Assembly: GCA_013299115.1 (NCBI GenBank)
Contig: JAAFKA010000007.1
Coordinates: 148,023 to 212,022, forward strand
From: Cytophagales bacterium
GTDB lineage: Bacteria; Bacteroidota; Bacteroidia; Cytophagales; Thermoflexibacteraceae
Length of the DNA stretch: 64,000 nt
Direction: 5' to 3'
The notes beneath the pieces are model-generated. The model was not told the DNA's origin. It did no database searches and saw nothing but the letters and a program-made list of their open reading frames with translations. Positions 8,796-17,734 of this stretch are shown piece by piece; position 1 is the stretch's first letter; each line of letters opens with the position of its first letter. A program made the position numbers and the translations under genes.

Positions 8796-11216
8796 TTATG
8801 CTACTTTTGATTTTGTAATTTCTATTAAACTGTCGTATTTTTCATAAAAAGCTGTTTCGGTCAAAAAACCGCCATTCGACAATTTTAGGTTTTGTATATC
8901 ATTTTTGATAGCCATTTCAAAATTAACTAAATTATTTAGAAAAGCATCTATAAAATCTTCCATACTAAATTTGCCTTGTTTGTTGTCATAATAATTAAAA
9001 ATGCTATCTAATATTTTGTCTATTGGCTTGGAGTTTTGTTGGGTTGAATCTGCAAATAATTCTCCAGCATTGTCTGCCCAATATTTGGGATTAGTTTTCA
9101 AATCTTTTAATGTTTTGGCTATTTTTGCAGCATTTTCTTGCGATAATTTTGTCAATTTTGCTAATATATCGACCAACGAAGTTACTTTGCGTGCAAAATC
9201 ACTTTCAACAATGGTGAGTATATCCTTGTTAATACTTTCTGCGTTGATAGTAAAGTTTAACAACGAAAGGTGATTGACATATTTAGAAGGCGTAAAGAGA
9301 TGCCAAAAATTAGCATTGGTGTTTTTTTTGTTATACTCTTTTCTAAATTCTCCAAACGAAGTATCCCAAGTAATAAAAATAGGTTCATCTACTTTGTTAT
9401 TGTTGTCGTACAAAAAACACAACATTTGCGTATCTTTGTCGGCAGTCGTGTCATTTCTGAAACTATATTTTATATGGCTCGAATAAGTATTTTGCAGACT
9501 TTTTTTCATATTTTCAAAAAATATACCTTCATAATTTTTTACAAATGGTTTAATGCCCAATAAGTGTAAAATATCTGTTGCAATATCTGAAATAAGGCGG
9601 AGGTTTTGTTTGTGTTCAAAACCATAGTCTAATAAAAAATCTTCGTAAGACAATACGCCATCAGGCAATAAATTGTCGTGTAATAAAATATGATAAAAGT
9701 TAAAAAATATATTGGCAGAGCCTCCCAAATCTCGAATATCAACGTCTGCAATTTTGGTGTAAGGAATTAGAGAAAATGCTTCTTTAATATGATTGGCTAC
9801 CTCGTCGAGATAATTTCTATGGACAAAAACTTTTGTAGAAGTATCTTTTTTCAAATAGGCTATAAAATCAACAGCCGAATTATAATAAGGATTGGTAGAA
9901 ACAATTTTTTCTTTGGGATAGGCTACACACAAAATATACAATACAATTTGCGTGTCCAAATAAATAACTTTTGCCTGTTCTCTTACATATTGTTCCAATT
10001 TATCGGGTTGTGTAAATTTTGCAAAAACTTCGCCTGCACAAATGCGTTGCACAAAATCATTTTTTCTGCACAATTCGAGTAACTCATTAGATAAGTTGGT
10101 GGCTGTTTGTCGGTCTTTCGTTTGCCGAAAAATAAAAGTAAATAAATTTTTGTCCGCATAATTACCAGCAACCTCAGCTTCTGAGTAGTCTAATTCTTGG
10201 CTAATTTCCTCAAAATCTTTGCGGAAGTAGGCTTTAAAATATTTTGTAATTTCGTCTATGAATAACAAATATTTGTCTTGTAGGTCATATTTTGTCAAGG
10301 TTTCTGTTATTTGACTGACAAAATAGTTTTCTTGCAACAAAAACTCATGCTTTACATTTTCAATTCTTTGTATTTCTGCGGCGGTTAAAGCTAAGTTTTC
10401 ATTGCGATTTGTAATTTTTTTGAGGGCTACCAAACGTGAAAACTGTTGCCTACAAAAATCCATTTCCTCATCTTTGCCCTCCTTTTTTGTAGATTTGATA
10501 ACAAATTTGTCATTTAGTTTTTCTGCAATTTGTTGAGAAATGGTATTGCTAAGGTTAAATTGTTTGTTGAGTGCAACGCACAAATCTTTTGTATTGATTT
10601 CTCTTTTTGTATAAATGGTGTGCAAAATAAAAGAGTTGATGATATGATTTTTAATTTCTGCCGTATCACTACCATAAGAAATTAAATCATACATCATTTT
10701 TTTGCTCTCATCTAACTGCAACTTAGTTGCTGTAACATAAATACCAAGTTGCTCAAAAATTTTATTTTTAAGAGGTACATACTCCTCACTTGCTGCAACT
10801 TCTGCAATAAATTTTGCGTCAATAATTTTTAGGTCAATATCATAGTAGATACGTGCCTTGTTTGTAAGGTCATTAACTTTTTTTTCAGATATATTTTGCG
10901 AACAGAAGAATAACAAAGTTGGTTCGTAACCAAAATTGAGTGCTAATTTTTTTATTTTGACTACATCTTGAAAAATTTTAGTATTTATATCTGTTTTTTG
11001 TACTGTTAATTGAATAGGTAGTTTTCGCTGCCATTTATTGACAAAAAACTTTAAATCAAGTCCCCCGTCATTTGTTCCATCAGTTTTAACTATGTCAATA
11101 ACGGCAGCTTGCTCTAACTTATAATAAAGTTCTATGAAAGTTTTTACAACAGCACTAAACTTAGCCACATCGAGGCTGCTAATGGTGTTTTCGTAAACTT
11201 TGGATAAATCAGACAT
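8796..11216 (-). CDS. putative nuclease: REase-like N-terminus plus PIN-like domain
   Basis: 806 residues from the ATG at 11216 (a TTG seven codons earlier is also open). I do not recognise the family. Residues 45-75 read as a restriction-endonuclease-like core: GTNDGGLDLKFF then LPIQLTVQK, which gives the G-x-D ... Q-x-K spacing of Mrr-like nucleases (D54, Q73, K74). Residues 180-290 are helical with winged-helix character. Around 416 comes VIYLDTQIVLYIL, followed by LDEVANHI near 470 and PIFITWDTSFGEF near 613; the acidic residues (D421, D471/E472, D618) look like a PIN-type RNase site. No signal peptide and no helicase. It lies directly upstream of asnS and may share its transcript. An anti-phage or RNA/DNA-cleaving role is inference only. 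Confidence 0.7.
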   Translation of the reverse strand: MSDLSKVYENTISSLDVAKFSAVVKTFIELYYKLEQAAVIDIVKTDGTNDGGLDLKFFVNKWQRKLPIQLTVQKTDINTKIFQDVVKIKKLALNFGYEPTLLFFCSQNISEKKVNDLTNKARIYYDIDLKIIDAKFIAEVAASEEYVPLKNKIFEQLGIYVTATKLQLDESKKMMYDLISYGSDTAEIKNHIINSFILHTIYTKREINTKDLCVALNKQFNLSNTISQQIAEKLNDKFVIKSTKKEGKDEEMDFCRQQFSRLVALKKITNRNENLALTAAEIQRIENVKHEFLLQENYFVSQITETLTKYDLQDKYLLFIDEITKYFKAYFRKDFEEISQELDYSEAEVAGNYADKNLFTFIFRQTKDRQTATNLSNELLELCRKNDFVQRICAGEVFAKFTQPDKLEQYVREQAKVIYLDTQIVLYILCVAYPKEKIVSTNPYYNSAVDFIAYLKKDTSTKVFVHRNYLDEVANHIKEAFSLIPYTKIADVDIRDLGGSANIFFNFYHILLHDNLLPDGVLSYEDFLLDYGFEHKQNLRLISDIATDILHLLGIKPFVKNYEGIFFENMKKSLQNTYSSHIKYSFRNDTTADKDTQMLCFLYDNNNKVDEPIFITWDTSFGEFRKEYNKKNTNANFWHLFTPSKYVNHLSLLNFTINAESINKDILTIVESDFARKVTSLVDILAKLTKLSQENAAKIAKTLKDLKTNPKYWADNAGELFADSTQQNSKPIDKILDSIFNYYDNKQGKFSMEDFIDAFLNNLVNFEMAIKNDIQNLKLSNGGFLTETAFYEKYDSLIEITKSKVA

Positions 11217-11253
11217 CGTCAGATTATTGTGTTGCAAAATTTGTGTGATACTG

Positions 11254-11261
11254 CAAAAATA
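11254..11261 (-). promoter_or_regulatory. possible -7 element of the nuclease-asnS unit
   Basis: TATTTTTG on the minus strand, about 38 bases before the ATG at 11216. No -33 box at normal spacing was found. Confidence 0.35.
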
Positions 11262-11475
11262 TAAAACTTATCTAAAAACAACTATTTTTAGCGTATAGAA
11301 AAATCTAAATATTACAACTTCTTTTAGCAAAAAAGCCTTGCCCAAGGCTTTATGCCTGCCCAAAATATTCACCTCATCAAAACCTCCACAGGCGAATGTT
11401 GGCTGGACTTGACCAAAGATTACACAGGCTTGGTGATTTGCTGCAAGCTACCTATCACAAAAGATTTGCGGAGAA

Positions 11476-11507
11476 TTTGTAAAAAACTACCAATCCTTTT
11501 ATCTTTG
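11476..11507 (+). promoter_or_regulatory. promoter of the rhomboid gene
   Basis: TTTG (11476-11479), 20-base spacer, TATCTTTG (11500-11507): a full match to the Bacteroidota housekeeping promoter, 39 bases before the rhomboid ATG. It lies within a short open frame at 11352-11543, which argues that this frame is not a gene. Confidence 0.75.
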
Positions 11508-11546
11508 TCGTTCACACTTTATTTTGGCACTTTACTTTGGTAGTTT

Positions 11547-12344
11547 ATGCAAGAACAAATCACCCCTGCTGTCCGCAATTTATTGCTTATCAATATCATA
11601 TTTTTTGTTATCAAATCATCTGGTTTCTTTGCTTTTGATTTCGAAGATGAATTTGGATTACACCATATAGATTCGCCTTATTTCAAGTTTTACCAATTAG
11701 TTACACATATTTTTATGCACGGCAATTTTTTGCATATTTTGAGCAATATGTTGGGCTTATTTATGTTTGGACCTATTTTAGAACACCTTTGGGGCAGCAA
11801 CCGTTTTCTAATATTTTATTTTATATGTGCTTTTGGGGCAAGTTTACTCCATTCTTTTGTCAATTTTTGGGAAGTTAAACACCTAAGCGACGCCATTATT
11901 TTCTATGATACCAACCCAAATCCCGCAACTTTTGAGTTGTTGATGCAAAAATATAGTGCAAAACTGTACCTACTCAATCAGGATTTTGTCAATTCTTTTT
12001 TAGACAATCCACAAAATAGTTCCCTCATAGCCGAAAGTAAAAAGGCTTTGCAAAATGTTTTTGAGGCAAAACGAGACGTACCAATGGTGGGGGCTTCGGG
12101 TGCAATTTTTGGTATTTTGGCTGCCTTTGCCCTCTTATTTCCCAATGTAGAATTGCGTTTGCTCTTTCCGCCTGTGCCTGTCAAAGCAAAATATATGGTA
12201 GGTTTTTATATAGCTTTCGAAATTTATCGTATCATAGACAACAGACCAGACGACAATGTAGCCCATTTTGCTCACTTGGGCGGTGCTTTGTTTGCTTTTA
12301 TCTTGATTAAAATGGGATTTGGTGGCAAATTTCGGAGGTTTTGA
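11547..12344 (+). CDS. rhomboid-family intramembrane serine protease
   Basis: 265 residues with about six hydrophobic segments. The catalytic serine is in GASGAIFG and the partner histidine in AHLGGA. HGNFLHILSNM carries the conserved HxxxHxxxN box of TM2. The family cleaves transmembrane helices of single-pass proteins within the membrane. Between TM2-3 and the catalytic TM4 there is an insertion of about 70 polar residues, as in many Bacteroidota members. Its own promoter lies just upstream; the lipoprotein downstream is separated by a repeat block and is probably independent. Confidence 0.92.
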   Translation: MQEQITPAVRNLLLINIIFFVIKSSGFFAFDFEDEFGLHHIDSPYFKFYQLVTHIFMHGNFLHILSNMLGLFMFGPILEHLWGSNRFLIFYFICAFGASLLHSFVNFWEVKHLSDAIIFYDTNPNPATFELLMQKYSAKLYLLNQDFVNSFLDNPQNSSLIAESKKALQNVFEAKRDVPMVGASGAIFGILAAFALLFPNVELRLLFPPVPVKAKYMVGFYIAFEIYRIIDNRPDDNVAHFAHLGGALFAFILIKMGFGGKFRRF

Positions 12345-12346
12345 GA

Positions 12347-12449
12347 TGTAACACATTCACACGCTAAAGCGTATGTTACATTCACACGCCTTAGCGTATG
12401 TTACACTCACACGCTAAAGCGTATGTTACATTCATACGGCGTATGTTAT
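12347..12449. repeat. tandem copies of a 25-base CACACGCTAAAGCGTATGTT-type unit
   Basis: Three nearly identical units plus a shortened fourth follow the rhomboid stop codon. Each unit has an internal palindrome (ACGCTAAAGCGT). The same 25-mer appears as an inverted pair at 24869-24893 and 24973-24997. Confidence 0.8.
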
Positions 12450-12514
12450 CATTGACTATTTGATTTCTCAAATATTATTTATAACTTGCTGCAAGCATAA
12501 CGAACAAACAACCC

Positions 12515-13258
12515 ATGACAAAATTCTCTATTTTTATTCGTACCATTTTGGTTGGCTTTGTCTTGCTATTTTTGTCAGCATGTGGGGGCTACAAAACGCA
12601 GCGAAACTACACCAAAAATTTGGCAGCCTCGCCCAAAATAGCAGTGCTTACGCCTTATGCAGACGTAGAGGAATTGTATTTGGCAAATGATTTTAAGCAA
12701 GAAAAGCAAACCTTAGACACCATAGGCATAGAAAAAGGCAAACAAGCCATTCAAAAGAAAACCATCGAGGGTTTGCCACCAACCCTAAATCCTTATCCTG
12801 TGCAGCTAACCCAAGAGTTTCAGCAAAAAAGCAAAGCCGATGTGTTGCTCATGCTCAAAGAATTAGATAAAAATTCCCTCAAAGATGTCATCATGCCTGC
12901 TTACGTGAAAGAATTGTTGAAACAAAAGCAATTAGCTACTGTGGTTTTGCTTTATCACATAGGCAGCTATAAATCTTCGAGAAGAAACAAACAAGACGAA
13001 GTAGTTTATAACACCAAACAAGCCTTAGACGGTATTTTTTCGGCTGGTTCTCCCACCAATTCCTCTGCACCAAACTTTCCTGATGATGCCATCAGTGTTT
13101 TGCATTTGGTAATTTATGACGTAAAAGAAGAAAAATTTTTGTACTACGATAATGAAACCAACTTCGAGGTCAGTGAGCCTGATGTACCCATACCTGCCGA
13201 AGCCGTTGATAATCAACTCAAAGAATTGTTAAAAAAATTGAAAAAAGACTTGCATTAA
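12515..13258 (+). CDS. lipoprotein of unknown function
   Basis: 247 residues. An N-terminal hydrophobic segment ends in the lipobox LSAC (cysteine near residue 23), so the mature protein is anchored in a membrane on the periplasmic side or outside. The rest is mixed alpha/beta, rich in lysine and glutamine, with no motif I recognise. The second half includes VLHLVIYDVKEEKFLYYDNE and a charged helical tail. It stands alone between a repeat block and a hairpin terminator. Confidence 0.75.
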   Translation: MTKFSIFIRTILVGFVLLFLSACGGYKTQRNYTKNLAASPKIAVLTPYADVEELYLANDFKQEKQTLDTIGIEKGKQAIQKKTIEGLPPTLNPYPVQLTQEFQQKSKADVLLMLKELDKNSLKDVIMPAYVKELLKQKQLATVVLLYHIGSYKSSRRNKQDEVVYNTKQALDGIFSAGSPTNSSAPNFPDDAISVLHLVIYDVKEEKFLYYDNETNFEVSEPDVPIPAEAVDNQLKELLKKLKKDLH

Positions 13259-13273
13259 GTAAGTAGACAAATT

Positions 13274-13300
13274 TATCGGACACTTTAAAAGTGTCCGATA
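13274..13300 (+). terminator. hairpin terminator after the lipoprotein gene
   Basis: A 13-bp perfect stem (13274-13286 with 13288-13300) starts 15 bases after the stop codon and is followed by a modestly T-rich stretch. Confidence 0.6.
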
Positions 13301-13415
13301 ATTGATTTTCAAGGGGTTATAAAAATAGAAACTTACTTTTATTTTGTCTTATTACTTAAGTGGCTGCAATTTTAAAAAAAAGTTATATTTGTTATGCTTG
13401 CATAATAAATAATAT

Positions 13416-13423
13416 TAACTTTG
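13416..13423 (+). promoter_or_regulatory. -7 element for the MarR-thioesterase unit
   Basis: TAACTTTG ending 33 bases before the MarR ATG. The nearest TTTG is 24 bases upstream, so the -33 match is weak. This element argues for the ATG at 13457 and against a TTG at 13421. Confidence 0.5.
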
Positions 13424-13456
13424 TGTTCAAAGTTCATACACACACTTTATAAGCCG

Positions 13457-13960
13457 ATGCCCGACAAAAAATATATCAACCGCAAATCTTTAGACCTTAA
13501 CATCAAGGCTGCTTGGCTAGCCATTACCAAAATGTATAATACCTTAGGTTTGGAGTACGGCATTACACACTCCAACGGCTTTGTGCTACTCAATATTGAT
13601 GCTGAAAAAGGTGTGCCTGCCACCAAAATAGCCCCAATGATGGGTATGGAAGCTGGCAGTTTGACTCGTCTGCTAAAAAGCTTGGAAGACGAAGGTTGGA
13701 TTTATAGACAGACAGACACCGAAGACAAACGCAAGGTTATTGTCTATCTAACTAAAGAAGGCAGACAAAAACGTGAGTTAGCAAAGTTAGCCGTAAGAGA
13801 ATTTAACCGCCGAGTACGAGAGGAAATCCCCGCTGAAAAGTTGGAAATCTTTTTTGATGTCATAGAAACGGCTTACCAGGTAGCTGAGAACATAAGAGAA
13901 CACGCAGCAGAGGAAGTGGCTGAAAAAGTGCCAGAAGTTGTAAAAGAAGAAGTATTTTGA
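13457..13960 (+). CDS. MarR-family transcriptional regulator
   Basis: 167 residues. A winged helix-turn-helix is clear: KIAPMMGMEAGSLTRLLKSL (recognition helix region) followed by the wing DTEDKRKVIVYLT. Such proteins bind palindromic operators as dimers and usually repress neighbouring genes until a small ligand binds. The C-terminal tail is acidic and repetitive (AAEEVAEKVPEVVKEEVF), an extension beyond the usual MarR fold. It is 19 bases from the thioesterase gene, on the same strand. In other Bacteroidota, MarR regulators next to acyl-CoA genes control fatty-acid metabolism; a similar role here is inference. Confidence 0.88.
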   Translation: MPDKKYINRKSLDLNIKAAWLAITKMYNTLGLEYGITHSNGFVLLNIDAEKGVPATKIAPMMGMEAGSLTRLLKSLEDEGWIYRQTDTEDKRKVIVYLTKEGRQKRELAKLAVREFNRRVREEIPAEKLEIFFDVIETAYQVAENIREHAAEEVAEKVPEVVKEEVF

Positions 13961-13979
13961 TACATTTTAAGACAAGACC

Positions 13980-14411
13980 ATGCAATACAAAAAACAAGCA
14001 CACATTAGGTGGTCAGATTTAGACCCAAACTATCATCTCCGCCATTCAGCTTTTTATGATTTGGCAGCCCAATTTCGTACCGAGTTTTTGCAGAGTCAGG
14101 GCATAGGCATAGAGTTGTTTCAGCAGCACCGAGTTAATCCTGTGTTATTAAGAGAAGAAGGTGTTTTCAAGAAAGAAATCCGCTACGGACAAGAAATTTT
14201 TCTCCTTTTCGAACTGAAAGGACTCAGTGCTGACTTATCTAAATATAGCATTCAAACTTCCTTTCTGCGCGCAGACGATACCTTGTGTGCCACCGTAACA
14301 GTTTTCGGTGGTTGGTTAGACTTTAATACACGCAAATTGGTAGTGCCTCCACAAGTAATTATTGATACTGTGGAAAAAATGCCGAAACACAAGGATTTTG
14401 AATTATTATAA
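13980..14411 (+). CDS. hotdog-fold acyl-CoA thioesterase
   Basis: 143 residues. The N-terminus has the 4HBT-type pattern IRWSDLDPNYHLRHSAFYD, in which the aspartate and the following helix form the active site. The rest fits a single hotdog domain (beta-rich, ending at about residue 130). It probably hydrolyses an acyl-CoA thioester; chain length is unknown. It probably forms an operon with the preceding MarR gene. Confidence 0.85.
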   Translation: MQYKKQAHIRWSDLDPNYHLRHSAFYDLAAQFRTEFLQSQGIGIELFQQHRVNPVLLREEGVFKKEIRYGQEIFLLFELKGLSADLSKYSIQTSFLRADDTLCATVTVFGGWLDFNTRKLVVPPQVIIDTVEKMPKHKDFELL

Positions 14412-14549
14412 CTTTTGCCTCCAAAGTAATTTAATTGTACTGTTCAAATTAATTGCACTATTCAAAAAAAATTGCCTAAAAACTTTCTCTTTCAACTAAA
14501 AAACTTAGCTTTACGGCAAGTAAAATAAACACCAAAACACACCAAAATT

Positions 14550-15662
14550 ATGATTATCGGAGTTCCAAAAGAAATTAAAAACAACGAAAACCGTGTGGGC
14601 ATGACCCCATCTGGCGTAATGGAAATGGCAGACAGAGGGCATACGGTCTATATTCAATCTACCGCAGGCGAAGGCAGTGGTTTTGATGATGAAGACTACA
14701 TTTCGGCAGGGGGCAAAATATTGCCTACTATCAAAGACGTTTACCAAATAGCCGACATGATAGTAAAGGTAAAAGAGCCAATCAAAGAAGAATATCCTTT
14801 GATTAAAAAAGGACAACTTTTGTTTACCTATTTTCACTTTGCGTCTTCGGAAGACTTGACCCATGCTATGATTAAAAATGGGTCGGTATGTTTGGCTTAC
14901 GAAACCGTAGAGAAAACCGACAGAAGTTTGCCTTTGTTAATCCCAATGTCTGAAGTGGCAGGCAGAATGTCTATTCAAGAAGGTGCAAAATATTTGGAAA
15001 AACCAATCAAAGGCAAAGGAATTTTGTTAGGCGGCATACCAGGCGTAAAACCAGCCTACGTTTTGGTTTTAGGCGGTGGCATCGTGGGTACGCAAGCAGC
15101 ACGTATGGCTGCGGGCTTGGGTGCAAAAGTTACCATTATGGACGTAAATTTGCAACGCCTACGCTACCTCGACGAAATCATGCCTGCCAACGTAACTTGC
15201 TTAATGTCAAGCAAGTACAACATCAGAGAAGAAATTAAACACGCCGACCTTATCATCGGGGCAGTCCTCATTCCAGGAGCAAAAGCACCTTCTTTGATAA
15301 CCAGAGATATGCTTAAACTCATGCACCCAGGCGCAGTAATGGTAGATGTGGCAATAGACCAAGGAGGCTGTTTTGAAACCAGCAAAGCCACTACCCACGA
15401 AAATCCTACCTATATCATCGATGATGTGGTGCATTATTGCGTAGCCAATATGCCAGGTGCCGTACCTTATACTTCTACCATTGGTTTGACCAACGCCACC
15501 TTGCCTTATGCCATTCAGTTGGCAAACAAAGGCTGGAAACAAGCCTGCAAAGACAACCACGAATTGTTGTTAGGTTTGAACGTAGTCGATGGAAAAATTG
15601 TTTATAAAGCTGTAGCCGAAGCCTTTAACTTGGCTTATACACCAGTAGAGCAAGTGATGTAA
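14550..15662 (+). CDS. ald: alanine dehydrogenase
   Basis: 370 residues, the usual length. It catalyses the NAD-dependent interconversion of L-alanine with pyruvate and ammonia. The N-terminus MIIGVPKEIKNNENRVGMTP is diagnostic for this enzyme, YFHFA carries the conserved substrate-site histidine, and the NAD-binding glycine loop VLVLGGGIVGTQAARMAAG lies near residues 170-190. DVAIDQGGCFETS is also conserved. Monocistronic; the long 5' leader contains TAGCTTTA, a near match to a -7 element. Confidence 0.97.
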   Translation: MIIGVPKEIKNNENRVGMTPSGVMEMADRGHTVYIQSTAGEGSGFDDEDYISAGGKILPTIKDVYQIADMIVKVKEPIKEEYPLIKKGQLLFTYFHFASSEDLTHAMIKNGSVCLAYETVEKTDRSLPLLIPMSEVAGRMSIQEGAKYLEKPIKGKGILLGGIPGVKPAYVLVLGGGIVGTQAARMAAGLGAKVTIMDVNLQRLRYLDEIMPANVTCLMSSKYNIREEIKHADLIIGAVLIPGAKAPSLITRDMLKLMHPGAVMVDVAIDQGGCFETSKATTHENPTYIIDDVVHYCVANMPGAVPYTSTIGLTNATLPYAIQLANKGWKQACKDNHELLLGLNVVDGKIVYKAVAEAFNLAYTPVEQVM

Positions 15663-15732
15663 ATCTATATTTGCCTTTAGGCGAATACCATCAGTTTTAG
15701 ATAACAATTAACTTCAAAAAACTTAGATTGGC

Positions 15733-15766
15733 AAAACTAACAGTTCTCCTAAGAACTGTTAGTTTT
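15733..15766. terminator. bidirectional terminator between ald and crtB
   Basis: Perfect 15-bp stem (15733-15747 with 15752-15766) around the loop CCTA. An AT-rich, T-containing run follows on the plus strand. The two flanking genes converge on it. Confidence 0.8.
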
Positions 15767-15773
15767 ATTATTT

Positions 15774-16610
15774 TTACCAATAATTCAATCGGTGTTTGAT
15801 ATAACTTCTAATCAAAATAGAAATTTTGCGGTTATTAGGCAAACGTATTCTCTCTGCCAAGACTGCGGCGCTACTTGCTTTTTGAATTTTTTTGAATAGT
15901 TTGAGATAGTAGATGTATGCCAAATAGACCCCTAACTGAGCTTTTTTGGGTAAGTTCATAATGCCCCAATAAGCTGCATCAAAGTCCTTTTGAATATCAA
16001 CTTCTATGGAATGTTTGACCTCCTCTGTAAATCTTTCATAATCCAAATCAGGAAAATATACCCTTCCTCTCTCCATATAATCACTTCGCATATCTCTCAA
16101 AAAATTTACTTTCTGAAAAGCAGCCCCCAATTTTCTTGCTGAGTCACGCAAACGCAAATATTCAGATTGATTGCCCTCACAAAAGACGTGCAAACACATC
16201 AAACCCACTACTTCAGCAGAGCCATAAATATATTCTTCATACTTGGCAGTATTATATTCGTGCATATACAAGTCCATTTCCATGCTATGTAAAAAAGCCT
16301 CTATCAAATCTTTTTCTATCCCAAACTGATTGACTACCAACTGAAAGGAATGTAAGACAGGGTTTAAACTTATTTTTTCGTCTATAGCTCTGTATGTATC
16401 ACTTTTAAACTCTGCCAACAATTTCTTTTTATCATACCCATGAAAGGTATCTACTATTTCATCGGCATAACGAACAAAACCATAAATACTATAAATGGGG
16501 CGGTGCAAACTCTTATCCAAAGTCCGAATACCCAATGAAAACGAGGTACTATAATGTTTGGTTATCAATTCACTACATTTGTAGGTGGTTGTATTAAATA
16601 AATCCATCAT
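15774..16610 (-). CDS. crtB: phytoene/squalene synthase family protein
   Basis: 278 residues. It contains both aspartate-rich Mg2+-diphosphate binding motifs of trans-isoprenyl head-to-head synthases: YADEIVD near residue 50 and NFLRDMRSD near residue 170, plus STSFSLGIRTL near the N-terminus. Phytoene synthase joins two geranylgeranyl diphosphates in carotenoid synthesis. In this phylum most pigment-forming members carry this gene, usually beside crtI, but no desaturase is adjacent here. Squalene synthase activity cannot be excluded. Start MMDLF is the only plausible one. Confidence 0.85.
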   Translation of the reverse strand: MMDLFNTTTYKCSELITKHYSTSFSLGIRTLDKSLHRPIYSIYGFVRYADEIVDTFHGYDKKKLLAEFKSDTYRAIDEKISLNPVLHSFQLVVNQFGIEKDLIEAFLHSMEMDLYMHEYNTAKYEEYIYGSAEVVGLMCLHVFCEGNQSEYLRLRDSARKLGAAFQKVNFLRDMRSDYMERGRVYFPDLDYERFTEEVKHSIEVDIQKDFDAAYWGIMNLPKKAQLGVYLAYIYYLKLFKKIQKASSAAVLAERIRLPNNRKISILIRSYIKHRLNYW

Positions 16611-16849
16611 AGCTTTGCAAAGTTTTTTTAGATGAAAAGTAGGTTTAATTATTGTAGCACTTATATAACCCGCAAAAAAAATAAATGTTCTATTTTTTGG
16701 ACAATTTTGTTTAACTAAACAAGCTCAAAAATTAATCAAAAGTCATTCGCATAGTACCTACAAATATAAATTAGATTAGTCTTTGCACGAAATTTAGCAA
16801 ATATACGATTAATATTCTAATTTTTAAACCCCAAACTTTATAATTTCGT

Positions 16850-16857
16850 TATATTTG
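16850..16857 (+). promoter_or_regulatory. -7 element for the secreted protein gene
   Basis: TATATTTG, 51 bases before the start codon; no clear -33 TTTG. Confidence 0.45.
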
Positions 16858-16908
16858 CACGATTATTGAATTACCAATGAACCAATAAAGCAAAATTCTC
16901 TTGTTGTA

Positions 16909-17724
16909 ATGAAAAAAATAAGCTACTTTCTCCTCCTTTGCTTGCTACTTGTCATCAATAGTTTGCAAGCCCAAGAAACTTCCTACACTGTGATGTATGT
17001 CAGTGGAACAATCAAATTGCAAGCCACAAACAAACCTATTAAGATTGGTGACAAACTCACAGGCGAAAGTGAAGTGGTCTTTGCCAATAAAAATGATGCT
17101 TTGGCACTACTCAGTTCCAAAGGTCGTTTTACAGTCAAAATCAAAGGTGTGGAAGAAGAAGGCGATGCCATAATAGTACAAAAATATATTCAACCCGCCA
17201 GAGGTCGGTTTAACATTCCTCGCCAAAGCAACTCGCAACTTCAAGACCTCCAACGAAACTTTGAGCTAAGTGCCTATGTAGTTTTGGATACAGGAACTTA
17301 CTTGCTTGTAAATCCTGTGGCTTTTCCAATGAATAAAACTTCTTATTTTTATGTAACTTACGAATATGAAGGCAAAGAAGTTACTCAACAATTACCTGCT
17401 TTCCGCAATAAATTATTGCTTTCTGAAACAGTGGTTTATGGCACACGCAGCCCCAAAAAAGTGAAAGAAGTCTATCTTTTTTACTACAATTTTAATAAAG
17501 ACGACAGCATTTTGATTTCGGCTTTCAACTTACAATTCATTAAAGACCACAAAAAGTTGAAAGAAGAAGTAAATATTTTAGTCAATATGTTAGTCAATCG
17601 CAAAGCCTCTAAAGGTGAAATTTGTGGCGAAGTTACCAATTTCATGAATGAGTTTTATGGTAATATCAATGCTGACGACCTCTACAAATGGTTGGATAAA
17701 ACTTATCAGATTCACAATTATTAA
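16909..17724 (+). CDS. secreted protein of unknown function
   Basis: 271 residues with a clear signal peptide (MKKISYFLLLCLLLVINSLQ, cleavage after AQA). The mature N-terminal third (YTVMYVSGTIKL ... LLSSKGRFTVKIKG) is beta-rich and vaguely like the sandwich domains that follow FecR-type repeats. The C-terminal third is helical. I do not recognise a named family. It converges with the GlxA-type regulator only 10 bases away and has its own -7 element. Confidence 0.75.
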   Translation: MKKISYFLLLCLLLVINSLQAQETSYTVMYVSGTIKLQATNKPIKIGDKLTGESEVVFANKNDALALLSSKGRFTVKIKGVEEEGDAIIVQKYIQPARGRFNIPRQSNSQLQDLQRNFELSAYVVLDTGTYLLVNPVAFPMNKTSYFYVTYEYEGKEVTQQLPAFRNKLLLSETVVYGTRSPKKVKEVYLFYYNFNKDDSILISAFNLQFIKDHKKLKEEVNILVNMLVNRKASKGEICGEVTNFMNEFYGNINADDLYKWLDKTYQIHNY

Positions 17725-17734
17725 CAACAGATGA

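Noticed and set aside
11352..11543. 63-codon plus-strand frame before the rhomboid gene
   Set aside because: A full promoter for the rhomboid gene lies inside it, it shows no domain or signal, and its C-terminal half is the translation of that AT-rich promoter DNA.
12347..12449. Possible CRISPR array
   Set aside because: The units are contiguous without unique spacers, and no cas gene is near.
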